From Gammaproteobacteria bacterium (lineage in GTDB: Bacteria > Pseudomonadota > Gammaproteobacteria > Steroidobacterales > GCA-2729495): 48,548 bases of DNA. Shown piece after piece: positions 47,499 through 48,548 of the stretch. Both the position numbers and the translations under genes were made by a program. The stretch lies in contig JAAERX010000095.1 in NCBI GenBank assembly GCA_024229935.1, positions 1-48,548 of the forward strand, in the 5' to 3' direction. The first letter of the stretch is position 1, and every line of letters begins with the position of its first letter. Under the pieces are notes generated by a model that was given only the letters and a program-made list of their open reading frames with translations, was not told where the DNA came from and made no database searches.

Positions 47499-47762
47499 TC
47501 AGATCCCTAATTTTGCCAACGTATCCGTAATATTCTCCAGCACACCAGCAATACGTGGATGCTCAGACTCAAAATTCACTGCGGCAACCTGTAGCTGGTC
47601 GCTCACATCCTCAAGTAAAGGCTTATCAGAATCAGGGTCTATAGCGCCCTGTATATCCTTTGCCAGCACCTCAAGCTGTTGTTTTGCATCTGTATCTAAC
47701 TCACCAGCATCACCCAGTTCTGTGTGGAGCTCACTGAGCAGTTCTTTAAGTTTATTTTTCAC
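47499..47762 (-). CDS. DUF4404 family protein
   Basis: An 87-residue acidic, helical, soluble protein: MKNKLKELLSELHTELGDAG, then VLAKDIQGAIDPDSD and a C-terminal HPRIAGVLENITDTLAKLGI. I associate this pattern with DUF4404, small proteins of unknown function in gammaproteobacteria. The name is from memory. There is no signal peptide. It lies between the two barrel genes and ends 42 bases from the terminator at 47431-47456. Confidence 0.78.
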   Translation of the reverse strand: MKNKLKELLSELHTELGDAGELDTDAKQQLEVLAKDIQGAIDPDSDKPLLEDVSDQLQVAAVNFESEHPRIAGVLENITDTLAKLGI

Positions 47763-48071
47763 TATTTAAAACCCTTCTCTTGTAACCCGCATATACCCCC
47801 ATCATAAACCCAGATAAACAGAAGCGCACCCCAAACCCCTTATCCCAGGCACACCTTACATATCTGCCGCGTATTGGTATACCGACCAACTCTCGTCTTC
47901 TTGACAGTTTGCATACGGGTCATCATTTATAATCACTCCAGAGTATGCGTCTTGCTAAATTCAGGCATAAAAAAACCCCGCCGGAGCGGGGTTTTTCTGG
48001 TTTCGGTGTAACAGCCTTGGCTATAAACCAGTACTGCTACCTGAAAGCCTTAAAATCAGTATTAACTGATC
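47763..48071. other. Non-coding stretch between DUF4404 and the last barrel gene
   Basis: This 309-base stretch contains the terminator at 47969-47996 but no convincing gene on either strand. A short open frame on the plus strand reads through the terminator and has no family pattern. No tRNA-like cloverleaf was found by eye. Confidence 0.6.
47969..47996 (-). terminator. Intrinsic terminator of the partial outer-membrane protein gene
   Basis: Stem CCCCGC/GCGGGG (47976-47981 and 47986-47991) with loop CGGA. On the minus strand it is followed by a run of seven T, 76 bases beyond the stop codon at 48072. Confidence 0.9.
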
Positions 48072-48548
48072 CTAGAGTATGTCACCAAAACTCCAGCGAA
48101 CACCAAGTGACATTGCATTGTCTGAGGCTTCGGCACGAAAAGCGAGCGCATCGGTAAAGAAGTACTGACCAGAAAGTGAAATCTCTGAGTCTTGAAAATC
48201 ATCAGCACCGCCAGCATCCGTACTACCGTTAGCCAACCTCATAGCCGCCCCGAGCTCTACGCTATCAGTAATCATTGAGCGCACACCGAATGTAAGATCA
48301 ATAGCATCAGGGTCTTGACCATTATCTTCAGACAGTGATGTATAACCAAGCTCAGCATAAAGATCTGTACTGTCAGTCACAGCAGGATGGATACCAGCAG
48401 CTATCCTGTAGCCATCAACATCATCATCCGCACCAGCACCATCATCTATATCTGCATACGCTGCATTGACATGGAACAGACCACCGAAGGCGAGAATGCC
48501 TGCTATTTCATAACCTTTAGCTTTATCATCGCCATCGTCCTGAAAAAC
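48072..48548 (-). CDS. Outer-membrane beta-barrel protein, C-terminal part; N-terminus beyond right edge
   Basis: The reading frame is open from the stop at 48072 to the window end, giving 158 residues. They show regular barrel strands: GYEIAGILAFGGLFHVNAAY, DLYAELGYTSL, AIDLTFGVRSMITDSVELGAAMR, ISLSGQYFFTDALAFRAEAS and the end MSLGVRWSFGDIL. Asp/Gly-rich turns separate the strands (DDGAGADDDVDG). The protein ends in SFGDIL rather than a terminal Phe. The missing signal peptide and first strands must lie to the right. It is probably a small barrel like the gene at 46793, but the two are not obviously close relatives. Confidence 0.82.
   Translation of the reverse strand, partial: VFQDDGDDKAKGYEIAGILAFGGLFHVNAAYADIDDGAGADDDVDGYRIAAGIHPAVTDSTDLYAELGYTSLSEDNGQDPDAIDLTFGVRSMITDSVELGAAMRLANGSTDAGGADDFQDSEISLSGQYFFTDALAFRAEASDNAMSLGVRWSFGDIL

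Noticed and set aside
36479-47996. Three near-identical GC-rich hairpins (36485, 47436, 47976)
   Set aside because: They share CCCCGC/GCGGGG stems because that is a common strong terminator form. Loops and flanks differ, so they are not a dispersed repeat family.

Overview
The window is a chromosomal segment of a Gram-negative bacterium, most likely a gammaproteobacterium. The evidence is gene order: a Pseudomonas-like block murU / lptD-surA-pdxA-rsmA-apaG-apaH, an elongasome block mreBCD-mrdA-rodA-mltB-rlpA-dacA-ybeD-lipB, lgt-thyA, gatCAB and hslO. Base composition is moderate and fairly even by eye. I see no phage, insertion sequence, CRISPR array, rRNA or tRNA. The length equals that of the phage lambda genome, but the content is unrelated.

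Layout. Bases 1-3507 (minus) hold a methionine operon: an ArsR-type regulator fused to a methyltransferase, then metF, then metH, which runs off the left edge. A 9+9 base palindrome lies just upstream of the first gene. Bases 3742-6098 (plus) hold an FG-GAP/ASPIC lipoprotein and a small lipoprotein. Bases 6116-10191 (minus) hold hslO and gatCAB. Bases 10373-20064 (plus) hold the cell-shape and peptidoglycan genes, ending in ybeD and lipB. These meet murU (minus) end to end. From about 20.9 to 27.6 kb (plus) come the outer-membrane assembly, vitamin B6, ribosome maturation and Ap4A hydrolase genes. Then come thyA and lgt (minus) and a DUF255/thioredoxin-like protein (plus), which is followed by an unusual structured direct repeat.

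From 31.6 kb the content is more accessory: a VPLPA-CTERM surface protein, a Tat-exported molybdopterin hydroxylase large subunit beside a Tat lipoprotein of the DUF1838 type, slyX, a small cysteine-containing secreted protein, and a Pit phosphate transporter with its PhoU-like partner. From 38.6 to 46.6 kb lies the most interesting part. It has two paralogous exported CbiX-like (tetrapyrrole chelatase fold) proteins, an FtsX/MacB-type ABC transporter that resembles the heme exporter HrtBA and shares an operon with one of them, two membrane-anchored alpha/beta hydrolases transcribed divergently from these units, a dehalogenase-like protein that seems to have lost catalytic residues, and a four-helix membrane protein. 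I propose this as a candidate envelope system handling tetrapyrroles or metals. The window ends with two small outer-membrane barrel proteins (the second cut by the right edge) around a DUF4404 gene.

Functionally, the core of the window is envelope biogenesis: Rod-complex elongation, peptidoglycan trimming, LPS transport, outer-membrane protein folding and lipoprotein acylation. Several intergenic spans contain clear intrinsic terminators. All assignments come from reading motifs and gene order, with no database search.
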